NCBI GenBank assembly: GCA_028820215.1
Contig: JAPPKD010000169.1
Location: 1 to 42,218, forward strand
Source of the DNA: Spirochaetaceae bacterium
Lineage (GTDB): Bacteria > Spirochaetota > Spirochaetia > SZUA-6 > Bin103
Length of the DNA: 42,218 nucleotides
Direction: 5' to 3'
Shown in pieces: positions 16,110 through 25,193 of this stretch. Each line of letters opens with the position of its first letter. The first letter of the stretch is position 1. The position numbers and the translations under genes were made by a program. Below the pieces are notes generated by a model. That model made no database searches. It worked only from the letters and a program-made list of their open reading frames with translations, and was not told the DNA's origin.

Positions 16110-16832
16110 ATGAAAGTTCTAGCAGCTCTTCTGACTATCGCACTCGTCGGAGCGGCGGCTGCCTGGGCCAAGACCGGCAGCTTCACGTACGACGACGGCT
16201 CGACCTACGAAGGCGAGTTCGAGGATGGCAAGGTCCACGGCCAGGGCACCTACACCTGGGCCGACGGAACGATGTACGAAGGTGCATTCGATTCCGGTCT
16301 GCCGCACGGCGAAGGCCGGCTCACATGGCCTTCGGGCGCCATGTACGAAGGTCCGTTCCAGGCTGGCGAGATGGCCGGCGTCGGCATGATGACCTGGCCG
16401 AGCGGCGCCTCGTATGAAGGCAACTTCACCGCCGGTCGCATCAACGGCTCCGGCACGCTGACCTGGCCCGACGGCCTGACCTACAGCGGCATCTTCGTGA
16501 CCGAGACGATCGAGGGCACGGGCATGCTGATGTGGACCGACGGCACCAGCTATGAAGGCGACTTCATGGCCGGCAGCATCGACGGCTCCGGCATGATGAA
16601 GTGGCCTAGCGGTGACATGTACGAGGGCGGATTCATGGCCGGCGCGCCGAACGGCGAAGGCACCTATACTTGGGCCACCGGTTCCCGCTACGAGGGCATG
16701 TACGAGAACGGCATGGCAACCGGGGGCACCTTCTACGTCACGGACGAAGACGGCAGGGCCTGGCACTTCGTCGCGTCGCAGGACGCGGACGGGACCTGGA
16801 TGGTCGACCATCCCGAAAGCCAGGAGATGTAA
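16110..16832 (+). CDS. Secreted MORN-repeat protein
   Basis: 240 residues. A classical signal peptide (residues 1-20, MKVL start, cut after AWA) is followed by eight 23-residue MORN repeats (about 25-213) of the form TWxDGxxYEGxFxxGxxxGxG, then a short C-terminal tail. MORN repeats form elongated beta hairpin sheets that bind lipids or proteins; in bacteria their exported forms are poorly understood. I chose the ATG at 16110 because it gives an ideal signal peptide; a TTG at 16074 in frame would add 12 residues but is more likely part of the -35 box. The gene stands alone, divergent from the fusion-enzyme operon, and is followed by a strong hairpin. Repeat identity is certain; role is not. 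Confidence 0.88.
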   Translation: MKVLAALLTIALVGAAAAWAKTGSFTYDDGSTYEGEFEDGKVHGQGTYTWADGTMYEGAFDSGLPHGEGRLTWPSGAMYEGPFQAGEMAGVGMMTWPSGASYEGNFTAGRINGSGTLTWPDGLTYSGIFVTETIEGTGMLMWTDGTSYEGDFMAGSIDGSGMMKWPSGDMYEGGFMAGAPNGEGTYTWATGSRYEGMYENGMATGGTFYVTDEDGRAWHFVASQDADGTWMVDHPESQEM

Positions 16833-16890
16833 GAAGGGCCGACAGGTCCGAAGCGACAGAGAAGATAGGACAGCCGAGCTGAGCGTATAA

Positions 16891-16957
16891 ACCGGGAGAC
16901 GATGCTCCGGACGGTCGGAAAGGGACCGGCCGGGCATCGCCCCCCCGGTGTTTTGTC
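16891..16957 (+). terminator. Long hairpin with T-rich tail after the MORN gene
   Basis: ACCGGG-aga-CGATGC-t-CCGG-a-CGGTC pairs with GACCG-g-CCGG-GCATCG-cccc-CCCGGT, giving about 21 base pairs with small internal loops, followed by TGTTTTGTC. It is longer and more interrupted than a minimal terminator, so a small structured RNA is an alternative. The remaining sequence up to 17048 shows no gene. Confidence 0.55.
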
Positions 16958-17048
16958 AAACCTTTTAGCGCGCACGCCGACGGCGCGCCAGATCGCTGGC
17001 GCTGCTCATGGCGGCGCGCTTGTTGTGTCCGGAGGGATACGCGGCCGG

Positions 17049-18038
17049 TCAGGCGCTCCGGTACTCCTCCAGCACCCGATCCATGATCCGGCCGGTGCGC
17101 GCGGCGCTCATGCCGGTGCTCGGGCAGCTCCCGGAGCCGCGCAGCTCGTCCACGATCGACTGGATCAGCGGTTGCTGCACGTGCTCGGGATGGGCGATCT
17201 CGGTACGGGTGGTGCCGCCGGCGGCCGCGATCTCGAACGGGACGTCCCCGAAGGTCGAGTAGCGCAGAACGCCTCGGCTGCCGGCGATCTCGACCAGGTC
17301 GACCTCGTCCTGCGCGGTGAAGGCGAAGCGCGCCGTACCGACCACGCCGTCGCGGAAGCGCATGGCGAACGCCACCGCATCCTCCGCCTCATAGGCGCCG
17401 AGCTGGTTCACGGCGAAGCCACGGACCTCCTCGATCGGGCCGAGCAGGTGGTCCAGCAGGTCCAGCACGTGGGAGCCCATGTCCGCGAACAGTCCCCCGC
17501 CGGCGATCTCCGGCCGGTACCTCCACGGCAGCGGACCGGAGCCGAGAGCGGGATCCGGCGGACTGACGTACTGCGCCGTCACCGTCAGTGGCGTGCCGAT
17601 GCTGCCGCCGAGCAGAGCGTCGCGCACCGCCACGAAACGCGGCAGCATGCGCCGGTAGTAGGCCACGAACAGCGGCAGGCCCGCGGCATCGGCGGCGGCG
17701 TTCATGGCCCGGCACTCCCGGTGGGAGCAGGCCATCGGTTTCTCCACGTACACGGGCTTGCCGGCCGCCAACGCCTGCAGCGCATAGTCGTGATGGGACG
17801 ACGGCGGCGTGGCGACGTAGACCGCGTCCACCTCGGCGTCGCCGATCAGCTCGGCCGCGTCGTCGTAGGCGCGGGGGACGCCGTGGCGGCGGGCGTAGTC
17901 GCGCGCCGCATCGCCGTTGCGCCGCATCACGGCCACCAGGCGTGATCCGCTGGCCTTGGCGAACCCCGGTCCGCTCTTGACCTCGCAGACGTCGCCGCAG
18001 CCGATGATCCCCCAGCGGATCGCGGGCGGCGGGCTCAT
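17049..18038 (-). CDS. Gfo/Idh/MocA-family oxidoreductase
   Basis: 329 residues. The Rossmann motif near the N-terminus reads GCGDVC (residues 13-18), with the last glycine replaced. The EKP motif is at 99-101 with K100. The phrase GGGLFADMGSHVLDLLDHLLG carries the conserved aspartate and histidine of the active site. The ATG at 18038 overlaps the stop of the upstream HD-domain gene as ATGA, which indicates translational coupling. It differs clearly from the two other family members in the window, so these are separate enzymes and not recent duplicates. A sugar or polyol substrate is expected from the family; the exact one cannot be told. Confidence 0.87.
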   Translation of the reverse strand: MSPPPAIRWGIIGCGDVCEVKSGPGFAKASGSRLVAVMRRNGDAARDYARRHGVPRAYDDAAELIGDAEVDAVYVATPPSSHHDYALQALAAGKPVYVEKPMACSHRECRAMNAAADAAGLPLFVAYYRRMLPRFVAVRDALLGGSIGTPLTVTAQYVSPPDPALGSGPLPWRYRPEIAGGGLFADMGSHVLDLLDHLLGPIEEVRGFAVNQLGAYEAEDAVAFAMRFRDGVVGTARFAFTAQDEVDLVEIAGSRGVLRYSTFGDVPFEIAAAGGTTRTEIAHPEHVQQPLIQSIVDELRGSGSCPSTGMSAARTGRIMDRVLEEYRSA

Positions 18039-18604
18039 CGCGCCGGCTCCGGGGGCGGCAGCAGCGCGCGCATGGCCGCCGTGTGGATCGCACGCTCGGC
18101 GGAGCCGCGCAGTGTGCCGGCGGCCGGGTTCCCCTCGCGGGCGTAGGCATCCGCCTGCAGCGCCATGTCGATCTTGTCCAGGTCCTTGATCAGCCGGCCT
18201 TCCGGCGTGCGCCGCTCGGCGTAGTCCAGCCACGCGGCCATCAGCGTTCCGTCGGGGTCGACGTCCGCCAGGATCCGCCGCGCCGCCTCTTCTTCCTGCC
18301 GCTGCTTCTCGTGGGCGGGCACGCCGTCGGCGGGGGTGACGTCGCCGGTGAGCGCCTCCGCCAGGTCATGAATCACGGCGATGAGGGCCGCCCGCGCCGG
18401 ATCGGCGCCGGTCGCGGAGGCGGTCACTGCGGCCAGCGCCGCCACGCCGAACGAGTGCGCGGCCACCGATTCGGGATCGGGGACCCCCCGTTGCACCCAT
18501 CCTCTGCGCGGCATCCGCTTCAGGGCCGCGACGTGCGTGAAGAACGCCTGGAGCCTGGGAGCGGACATCGCTCCGGTAGCGGACATCGGTCTCGATTCGG
18601 TCAC
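18035..18604 (-). CDS. HD-domain phosphohydrolase (HDDC2/YfbR-like)
   Basis: 189 residues. HD metal motifs are intact: H50 in AAHSFGVAALA, H79-D80 in VIHDLAEALTGD, and a later aspartate in KDLDKIDMALQADAYA. The spacing fits the HDDC2/5'-deoxynucleotidase group, which removes phosphate from deoxynucleoside monophosphates; substrate is inference. A GTG at 18604 is favoured because TACCCT lies six bases upstream, matching the leaderless pattern in this window; ATGs at 18586 and 18568 are alternatives that would shorten only the unconserved N-terminus. It is divergent from the YkgJ-like gene by 55 bases and coupled to the downstream Gfo/Idh gene. Confidence 0.8.
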   Translation of the reverse strand: MTESRPMSATGAMSAPRLQAFFTHVAALKRMPRRGWVQRGVPDPESVAAHSFGVAALAAVTASATGADPARAALIAVIHDLAEALTGDVTPADGVPAHEKQRQEEEAARRILADVDPDGTLMAAWLDYAERRTPEGRLIKDLDKIDMALQADAYAREGNPAAGTLRGSAERAIHTAAMRALLPPPEPAR

Positions 18605-18610
18605 CGGTTG

Positions 18611-18616
18611 AGGGTA
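18611..18616 (-). promoter_or_regulatory. Candidate -10 element of the HD-domain gene
   Basis: TACCCT on the minus strand, six bases before the GTG at 18604. No clear -35. Supports the upstream GTG over the internal ATGs. Confidence 0.35.
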
Positions 18617-18659
18617 GGCCGAGCGGGGGTGTCTCGACTACCGTTGCGGACGGGACGCC

Positions 18660-19343
18660 ATGGACGGGACGAACGGCTCGCTGCAACTGGTCCTGCAACG
18701 GGACGAGATCGAGCTTGCCGGCTACGCCGAACAGGCGACGATCGGCGATCTGATCACCGCCCTGGAGCGGATGCGGCTCCGTCCCGGCCTGGCCACCGTC
18801 GGCTGCGCAGGCTGCGGGCTGTGCTGCCGCGACCGCGTGCCGGTGCTGGGCGCCGACCTGCCTCGGCTGGAGCGGGCGCTCGGACTCAGCCGGGAACGGT
18901 TGCTGCGCGACCATCTGGAGCTGCCGGAGCCTCCGGACGCGAGCGAGCGAGCTGCGCGCATCGCCGACTTGGCGCGGCAGTTCGATGCCTCACCGGCGGA
19001 GGCGACGCTGCTCTACGAGTGGAACACCGGCGAGCCGATCGTGCCGCGGCAGGGCGATGACGGCTTCTGCCACTGGCTGCGGGACCGCCGCTGCTCGGTC
19101 TATCCCGGCCGGCCGCTGATCTGCTCCTTCTACCTGTGCAACTTCGGCGACCGGCTGTCGGCCCTGTTCGACGCGATCGTGCGGCAGGGGGTGTGGCACA
19201 GCTACGTCGCGGTCGGCTGGATCGAGAGCGGCGTCGTCGCGCACAATCCGTTCTTGTCGGTCGGCGACCCCACACGGGCGCCGCTGGGCGCGTTCGACAT
19301 CGATGTGGCGCCCCTGCTGCAGCGCATGGCCGACACCTGGTAG
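18660..19343 (+). CDS. YkgJ-family cysteine cluster protein
   Basis: 227 residues. The CxxCxxCC signature is at residues 49-56 (C49, C52, C55, C56), and four further cysteines lie at 137, 145, 155 and 160 around CSVYPGRPLIC. This is the YkgJ/UPF0153 zinc- or iron-chelating pattern. Members probably bind a metal cluster; their biochemical role is not established. The N-terminal 40 residues are not conserved in the usual family core. The ATG at 18660 is preceded only by a weak GGGAC. The gene is divergently placed from the HD-domain gene. The 150 bases after it, to 19495, show no gene. Confidence 0.8.
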   Translation: MDGTNGSLQLVLQRDEIELAGYAEQATIGDLITALERMRLRPGLATVGCAGCGLCCRDRVPVLGADLPRLERALGLSRERLLRDHLELPEPPDASERAARIADLARQFDASPAEATLLYEWNTGEPIVPRQGDDGFCHWLRDRRCSVYPGRPLICSFYLCNFGDRLSALFDAIVRQGVWHSYVAVGWIESGVVAHNPFLSVGDPTRAPLGAFDIDVAPLLQRMADTW

Positions 19344-19495
19344 GAGGAGGAGCCCAAGCCGAGGGCTCCTGAAGACCCAACCGAGCTTGGACGTCAACCT
19401 CAAGCGTCATACTATGAGCGTGCGTCCCGGATGAAACATGAGCGAGCAGTCGGGTCTCGAGGCCAAGTTGCACAGCAACAGGCGAACACGATCCG

Positions 19496-19726
19496 TTGGA
19501 GGTAGCAGCGCCTGACCGGGAGGATTTCGTGCTGACGCTCCTCGGGCCCGGCTACGGAGAGTGCGCCATCATCCAATCTGGTCACGGCGAATGGATCGTC
19601 GCGGACTCCTGCGTGGATGGCGCCGGCGACATGCGCCGCATCTGTGCGTGCTCTTCTCGCGGGCGTTCGCGATGGACCGCTCAGCTCGCGGGCGCGGCGT
19701 GCCGCCTCCATCCCGGAATCTTGTGA
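19496..19726 (+). pseudogene. N-terminal remnant of a metallo-beta-lactamase-fold hydrolase
   Basis: 76 residues are open. About the first 47 read LTLLGPGYGECAIIQSGHGEWIVADSCVDG-like sequence, matching the first strands of a group of MBL-fold proteins that begin with a GPGYGE turn and a WxxxDSC strand. The HxHxDH metal motif that should follow is absent; the frame continues with arginine-rich sequence unlike any domain and stops at 19726. It is best read as a gene truncated shortly after its start. The deletion end probably lies between 19640 and 19740, just before the ABC exporter genes. Alternative: a start for a longer exporter reading, but that is in a different frame. Confidence 0.45.
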
Positions 19727-19761
19727 GTACCGCAGGATCGGTGATCCGGCCGGCGGATCGC

Positions 19762-21603
19762 ATGACGACCTGGGCCGGGTTCGGCCCGGTGCTGCGCGTG
19801 CTCCGCATGGCGCTGGCCCATCCGGTGCGGCTGACGGTCGCCGTGACCGCCACCGTCGCCGCGGCCGTGTTCCAACTGCTGCTGCCGCAGTACGTCGGCG
19901 ACGTGGTGGACACGGTCAACGTGATCCTCTCGGAGGCTGCCGACCCGTCGGCGGCCAAGCGGCAACTCCTGCAGCTCGCCGCTCTGATCCTGGGTGCCAG
20001 CGTGGTGCGCGGGCTGATGATGATGGTGCACACCCAGCAGGCGGAGATCGTCGGCCAGAGCGTCGGCTACCGGCTGCGGATGGACTACTACGACAAGGTG
20101 CAGCGTCTCAGCTACGGCTTCCACGACCGCGTGCACACCGGCGAGCTGATCACTCGCGGCATGCTCGATGTCGAGTCGGTCGCCACCTCCTTCAACCGCG
20201 GGATGATCAAGGCGGTCTGGCTGCTGGTGCTGCTCGGCTGGGGCACCTGGCTGCTGCTGAGCACCGATCCGCTGCTCACGTTGGCGGCGATGAGCTTCGC
20301 GCCCGTGGTCGCGTGGCGGGCGACGGTGGCGCGCATGCGGCTGCGGGTGGCGTGGCTGCGCCTGCAGCAGTGCCTGGCGCGGCTGACCAAGGTGATGGAG
20401 GAGAACCTGGGCGGCATCCGCGTGGTCCGCGCGTTTGCGGCGCGCGAGCACGAGATGGGCAAGTTCGACACGGTAACCGAGCAGGCCAAGCGCTACACGG
20501 ACCGCACCATCAACATCCGCGTGCGCGACGTGAGCCTGATGACGTTGGCCTACTACTCGGCGATGGCGCTGATGCTCTGGGTCGGCGGCACCCGCGTGCT
20601 GGCCGGGCACCTCACCGTCGGCGACGTCACCGAGTTCCTGGTGTTCATGCTGATCTTGCAGATGCCGATCCGGCAGCTCGGCATGGTGGTGAGCGCGCTG
20701 TCGCGCGCATCGACGTCCGGCGGGCGGCTGTTCGAGATCCTGGACCTGGACCCGGACATCAGGGACCGGCCTGACGCGTACGACCTGGAGATCCGCGAAG
20801 GGGTGTTGCGCTTCGAATCGGTGAGCTTCTCCTATGGCGGGGACGGCGATACGGTGCTGGACGGCATCAGTTTCGAGGTGGGGCCCGGCCGCACGCTCGG
20901 CATCGTCGGGCCGCCGGGGTCCGGAAAGTCGACCATCGCGCTGCTGACCGCCCGCTACTACGACGTCGACGCGGGCCGCATCACCATCGACGGTCAGGAC
21001 ATCCGCTCGGTGACCCTGCAGTCGCTGCGCTCGGCGGTGGGAGTGATCCAGCAGGACAACTTCCTGTTCACCGCCAGTGTGGAGAGCAACGTCGCGTACG
21101 CCGACCCCTGGGCGCAGCGCGAGCAGATCACCCACGCCAGCTCGTCCGCACAGCTCCACGACTGGGTGCTGGGCCTGCCCGAAGAGTACCGGACGCTGGT
21201 CGGCGAGCGCGGCGTGTCGCTGTCCGGCGGGCAACGGCAACGGCTTTCGATCGCCCGCAGCATCATGGTCAGGCCGGCGGTCATCGCCTTCGACGACTCC
21301 ACGGCGGCGATCGACGCCGGGACCGAGCGGCGCATCCGCACCGCGCTGCGCAAGCTGACCGAGCGCACCGCCACGATCATCGTCTCGCACCGGCTGAGCT
21401 CGCTCATGCACGCCGACGAGATCCTGTTCGTGGACGCCGGCTCCATCGTCGAGCGCGGCACCCACGCCGAGCTGATGGAGCTGGGCGGCCGGTACCGCGC
21501 GCTATACCAGCTCCAGGCGAACCCTTCGGAGTCGCTGGACCGGATCGCCGACAGCATCGCCGGCGGCGCGGCGCGCGCCGGGGAGGTGGCGCGTGGCCGT
21601 TAA
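19762..21603 (+). CDS. ABC exporter half-transporter with a degenerate catalytic site
   Basis: 613 residues: an N-terminal six-helix exporter domain (about 20-320) and an ATPase domain (about 345-590). Walker A GPPGSGKS is at 383-390, the signature LSGGQ at 487-491 and the switch histidine at H543. Walker B ends in FDDS (510-513), so the catalytic glutamate is replaced by D512. This is typical of one half of heterodimeric exporters such as TM287/288 or BmrCD, where one ATP site is inactive. The next gene supplies the partner. The ATG at 19762 is used; GTGs at 19723 and 19741 are alternatives, none with a strong ribosome site. The cargo (drug, lipid or peptide) cannot be predicted. Confidence 0.88.
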   Translation: MTTWAGFGPVLRVLRMALAHPVRLTVAVTATVAAAVFQLLLPQYVGDVVDTVNVILSEAADPSAAKRQLLQLAALILGASVVRGLMMMVHTQQAEIVGQSVGYRLRMDYYDKVQRLSYGFHDRVHTGELITRGMLDVESVATSFNRGMIKAVWLLVLLGWGTWLLLSTDPLLTLAAMSFAPVVAWRATVARMRLRVAWLRLQQCLARLTKVMEENLGGIRVVRAFAAREHEMGKFDTVTEQAKRYTDRTINIRVRDVSLMTLAYYSAMALMLWVGGTRVLAGHLTVGDVTEFLVFMLILQMPIRQLGMVVSALSRASTSGGRLFEILDLDPDIRDRPDAYDLEIREGVLRFESVSFSYGGDGDTVLDGISFEVGPGRTLGIVGPPGSGKSTIALLTARYYDVDAGRITIDGQDIRSVTLQSLRSAVGVIQQDNFLFTASVESNVAYADPWAQREQITHASSSAQLHDWVLGLPEEYRTLVGERGVSLSGGQRQRLSIARSIMVRPAVIAFDDSTAAIDAGTERRIRTALRKLTERTATIIVSHRLSSLMHADEILFVDAGSIVERGTHAELMELGGRYRALYQLQANPSESLDRIADSIAGGAARAGEVARGR

Positions 21604-23467
21604 CGAAGCGCGTGCCGAAAAACGGCCCCGCCTGGCGTCGGTGGGGGCGCAGTCCAACCGCGAGGAGGTGATGTTCGGCGCGACCTTCGACGGCAAGGTC
21701 GTCCGCCGGCTCCTGGCGTTCGTGGTCCCCTACCGGCGGCGGCTGCTGTTCGGGCTGGCGGCGGTGCTGGTGTTTACCGCCACGCAGCTCGCCATCCCGC
21801 TGATCGTGAGCAACACGTTCGATTACGTGGCGGGCGCCGGTGATGCCGCCCTGACGCTGCTGCGGGCCACGGTCGCCGTCTTCGTCGGCATCATCCTCGT
21901 CAACTTCATCGCCAACGTGCTACAGGAAGGCGTGGTGGCGCGCGCCGGCGAGCGCGTGCTGTTCGACCTGCGCCGCGCCATGTACCGCCACCTGCAGCGG
22001 GTGTCGCTGTCCTTCATGGACCGCACCGAGACCGGGCGGCTGATGTCGCGCCTGCAGGGCGACGTGTACGCGTTGCAGGAGTTCCTGGAGTCGTCGGTGT
22101 TCGCGGTCGGGGACATGGTGCTGCTCGTCGGCATCATGACGGTGCTGGTGGCCATGGACTGGATGCTCGGGCTGCTGGCCTTGGCGGTGGTGCCGACGCT
22201 GATCATCGTCCGCATGGTCTGGCTGCCGCACGCCCGGCGCACCTTCCTGCGCGCGCGGGAGGCGTCGTCCATCGCCAACGGCGCCATGGCCGAGGCGATC
22301 AACGGCGTGCGCACCGTGCAGGAGGCCGGCCGGGAGCCGGTCAACCTGGATCTGTACCACGACAAGGCGCACGAGAACCTGGTCGCGCAGTCGCGCGCGG
22401 TGATGATCGCGCAGATGATCATCCCGATCGTCGACACGCTCACCGGCATGGCGACCGGGATCGTCGTGGTCGTGGGCGGGTCGATGGTGCTCGACCGGAG
22501 CCTCGACCTGGGCGTGCTGATCGCCTTCCTGATCTACATTCAGCGGTTCTTCCAGCCGATCCGCTCGGTGACGATGCAGCTCAGCATCATGCAGCGGGCC
22601 ATGGCGGCCGGGCAGCGGATCTTCGAGGTGATGGACGTGCCGGTCGAGATCAAGGATCGGCCCGGCGCGATCGATCTCGACGACTGCGACGGCTCGGTCG
22701 AGTTCCGCGGCGTCACCTTCGGCTACGTCCCGGATCATCCGGTGCTGCGCGACATCAGCTTCAGCGCCCGTCCCGGAGAGACCGTGGCCCTGGTCGGGCC
22801 GACGGGCTCGGGCAAGACCAGCATCACGGCGCTGGCGCACCGCTTCTACGAGGTGTGGGACGGGAAGGTGCTGGTCGGCGGCCACGACGTGCGCGACGTG
22901 TCTCAGGACTCGCTCGGCCGCCACATCGGCATGGTGCTGCAGGAGCCGTTCCTGTTCTCGGGCACGATCGAGGAGAACATCCGCTACCACAAGCCGCACG
23001 TGACGCTCGATGCGGTCGAGCAGGCGGCCCGCACGGTCGGCGCGCACGGGTTCATCATGCGCCTGCCGGACGGCTACCAGACCGAGATCGAGCAGCGCGG
23101 CGGCAACCTGTCGCTCGGCCAGCGCCAGCTCATCAGCTTCGCGCGCGCCGTGGTGGCCGACACCAAGGTCCTGGTGCTGGACGAGGCGACCGCCAACATC
23201 GACAGCTACACGGAGATGCTGATCCAGAAGGCGCTCACCAGGCTGCTCGAAGGACGGACCGGCCTGGTGATCGCGCACCGGCTGGCCACCATTCGCGGAG
23301 CCGACCGGATCCTGGTCCTGCAGGAGGGCCGCATCGTGGAGCGCGGTACGCATGCCGAGTTGATGGCCCTGAACGGCCTGTACGCGCGGCTGTACTCCAT
23401 GAACTACTCGTCGTTCGACGACATCCCGGACGAGCTCATCGAGGCGGCGATCAGGGCCACAACGTGA
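21593..23467 (+). CDS. ABC exporter half-transporter, partner with the canonical Walker B
   Basis: 624 residues: six-helix exporter domain (about 40-335) then ATPase domain (368-610). Walker A GPTGSGKT is at 402-409, Walker B VLVLDE at 526-531 keeps the catalytic E531, and the switch histidine is H562. The signature is LSLGQ (506-510), not LSGGQ. Altered signature here plus altered Walker B in the upstream partner would meet in the same nucleotide site, which leaves one active and one degenerate site. The GTG at 21593 overlaps the upstream stop by 11 bases and has GGGGAGG six bases before it, which indicates coupled translation. Its end overlaps the convergent radical SAM gene by 17 bases. 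Confidence 0.9.
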   Translation: MAVNEARAEKRPRLASVGAQSNREEVMFGATFDGKVVRRLLAFVVPYRRRLLFGLAAVLVFTATQLAIPLIVSNTFDYVAGAGDAALTLLRATVAVFVGIILVNFIANVLQEGVVARAGERVLFDLRRAMYRHLQRVSLSFMDRTETGRLMSRLQGDVYALQEFLESSVFAVGDMVLLVGIMTVLVAMDWMLGLLALAVVPTLIIVRMVWLPHARRTFLRAREASSIANGAMAEAINGVRTVQEAGREPVNLDLYHDKAHENLVAQSRAVMIAQMIIPIVDTLTGMATGIVVVVGGSMVLDRSLDLGVLIAFLIYIQRFFQPIRSVTMQLSIMQRAMAAGQRIFEVMDVPVEIKDRPGAIDLDDCDGSVEFRGVTFGYVPDHPVLRDISFSARPGETVALVGPTGSGKTSITALAHRFYEVWDGKVLVGGHDVRDVSQDSLGRHIGMVLQEPFLFSGTIEENIRYHKPHVTLDAVEQAARTVGAHGFIMRLPDGYQTEIEQRGGNLSLGQRQLISFARAVVADTKVLVLDEATANIDSYTEMLIQKALTRLLEGRTGLVIAHRLATIRGADRILVLQEGRIVERGTHAELMALNGLYARLYSMNYSSFDDIPDELIEAAIRATT

Positions 23468-24512
23468 GCTGGTCCGCGCCCTCCCGGTAGCGGTCCGGGA
23501 CGCGGAACGAGCCGGTGTCGAGATCGGGGGCGCGGTCGGCGACGCCGGCGCGCGCGCACGAGCGGGCGAACATGGTGGCGACCAGGTCCGCGAACGGCCC
23601 CGAGCCCCGCATCCGGGAGCCGAAGCCGGCATCGTTGAGCCGGCCGTCCGCGTGCTTGCCGCCGCGGACCTGGCGGATGCGTGACAACACCTTGCCTTTC
23701 CGGTCGGGCCGGTGCCGTTCGAGCCAGTCCTCGAACAGCGGCGCTACCGCCAGCGGCAGCCGCAGCATGACGTAGCCGGCGAACGAAGCGCCTGCGGCTC
23801 CCGCGGCGTCCAGGATCGCCGGTATCTCGTGATCGGTGAGGCCCGGGATCACGGGCGCCGTCAGGACTCCCACGGGCACGCCTGCCGCCGCCAGGCTCTC
23901 CATCGCCTGCAGCCGCCGGGCGGGGGTGCTGGTGCGCGGTTCCAGGGCGTTGCTCAGGGAGGCGTCGATCGTCGGGATCGACAGGAACACCGCGGCAGCG
24001 CCGGCGGCGGCAAGGTCGGCCAGCAGGTCGGCGTCGCGGGCCACCAGGCGGTTCTTGGTAACCACGATCACGGGATTGCGGAACTCGGCCAGCACCTCCA
24101 GGCAGCGGCGCGTGATGCGGAGTCGGCGCTCGACCGGCTGGTACGGATCGGTCACCCCGGAAAGCGCCAGCGGCTGCGGACGCCAGCGTTGACGGGAGAG
24201 CTCCGCGGCCAGCAGCTCGGGCGCGTCTTCCTTGACCACGATGCGGGTCTCGAAGTCGAGCCCGGCGGAGAAGCCCAGGTACTCGTGCGTGGGCCGGGCG
24301 TAGCAGTACGCGCAGCCGTGCGCGCAGCCGCGGTAGGGGTTGATGGAGGCGTCGAAACCGACGTCCGGGCTCAGGTTGGTGGCGATGATGGAGCGCGAGC
24401 GGTCGCGTAGCAGCTCGGTCTCCGGCCGCCCGGGCGGGGCCTCCGGATCGGCGACGTACTCGATCCGCTCGAAGCGATTGGGCGGGTTGACGGCCGCCCC
24501 GCGCCCCTTCAT
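23451..24512 (-). CDS. Radical SAM protein of the PA0069/Rv2578c type
   Basis: 353 residues. The [4Fe-4S] motif CAHGCAYC gives C63, C67 and C70 in the CxxxCxxC order, inside the family phrase INPYRGCAHGCAYCYARPTHEYLG. Also seen are ALSGVTDPYQPVE and the SIPTIDASL segment of the TIM barrel. The family is widespread and resembles spore photoproduct lyase in part, but its reaction is not established. The ATG at 24512 overlaps the purN stop as ATGA, so translation is coupled. The 3' end overlaps the ABC exporter gene tail to tail by 17 bases. No obvious metabolic link to PurN. Confidence 0.88.
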   Translation of the reverse strand: MKGRGAAVNPPNRFERIEYVADPEAPPGRPETELLRDRSRSIIATNLSPDVGFDASINPYRGCAHGCAYCYARPTHEYLGFSAGLDFETRIVVKEDAPELLAAELSRQRWRPQPLALSGVTDPYQPVERRLRITRRCLEVLAEFRNPVIVVTKNRLVARDADLLADLAAAGAAAVFLSIPTIDASLSNALEPRTSTPARRLQAMESLAAAGVPVGVLTAPVIPGLTDHEIPAILDAAGAAGASFAGYVMLRLPLAVAPLFEDWLERHRPDRKGKVLSRIRQVRGGKHADGRLNDAGFGSRMRGSGPFADLVATMFARSCARAGVADRAPDLDTGSFRVPDRYREGADQLTLWP

Positions 24513-25099
24513 GCCCCGGCCCCGCCGGCGATCAGATCGGCGATCACACGCCAGTACAGGTCGTGCTCCGCCGCGGCCGCGCGCCGCTGCAGCGACTCCG
24601 GCGTGTCGTCCGGACAGATCGGCACGGGCCGTGAGGCGATGAGCGGACCCCGGTCATACTCGGCGGTGACGTGGTGGACGCAGACCGCGCTCTCGTTCAG
24701 CCCGGCCGCCAGCACGGCGCGGTGCGGTGCCAGGCCGTACATGCCCGGGCCGCCGAAGTGCGGCAGCGGCGCCGGATGGATGTTGACGATGCGGCCTGAG
24801 TAGTGTGCGACCACCTTCGCGGGGACGAGCTTCATGAAGCCGGCCAGGACGATCAGGTCGATCCCGTGGGATTCCAGGAGTCGGAGCATCGCGTCCCGGT
24901 AGGCGTCCGTATCCGGGTGCGTCACCGCGGAGAGGTGCGCCGTCGGGATGCCGTGGCGGCTCGCGATGGTCAGCGCGCCGCTGCCGCTGTTGTTGCTCAG
25001 CACGAGGGCGATCCGCGCCGGCAACCGGCCGTCGGCGGCCCGCGCGATCAGGACGTCCAGGTTGCTGCCCCGGCCCGAGGCGAACACCGCCAGGTTCAC
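24509..25099 (-). CDS. purN: Phosphoribosylglycinamide formyltransferase (GAR transformylase)
   Basis: 196 residues. PurN transfers a formyl group from 10-formyl-tetrahydrofolate to GAR in purine synthesis. Matching motifs: ASGRGSNLDVL at 7-17 (phosphoribosyl binding), VLAGFMKLVPA at 84-94, and NIHPAPLPHF at 107-116 with the catalytic Asn and His. The usual HxxxxxxxDxG segment appears as VHHVTAEYDRGP, keeping the aspartate. A GTG at 25099 gives the normal family N-terminus but has no clear ribosome site; an ATG at 25165 would add 22 unconserved residues. Coupled to the downstream radical SAM gene by ATGA. No other pur genes are in the window. Confidence 0.88.
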   Translation of the reverse strand: MNLAVFASGRGSNLDVLIARAADGRLPARIALVLSNNSGSGALTIASRHGIPTAHLSAVTHPDTDAYRDAMLRLLESHGIDLIVLAGFMKLVPAKVVAHYSGRIVNIHPAPLPHFGGPGMYGLAPHRAVLAAGLNESAVCVHHVTAEYDRGPLIASRPVPICPDDTPESLQRRAAAAEHDLYWRVIADLIAGGAGA

Positions 25100-25158
25100 G
25101 TTCGGACAGGATCGCACGAACGCGCGCGGCCCGGTCGACCTCCGCGGTCGAGTGACGG

Positions 25159-25187
25159 TTGGCATCAAGGACCGAGCGTGCTATCTC
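25159..25187 (+). promoter_or_regulatory. Candidate promoter of the RHH gene
   Basis: TTGGCA, 17-base spacer, TATCTC, ending six bases before the ATG at 25194. The -10 keeps only the first three consensus bases. Leaderless arrangement. Confidence 0.35.
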
Positions 25188-25193
25188 GATGCC

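Noticed and set aside
19344..19495. A small gene in the gap after the YkgJ-like gene
   Set aside because: No start with a ribosome site or recognisable protein was seen in either direction.
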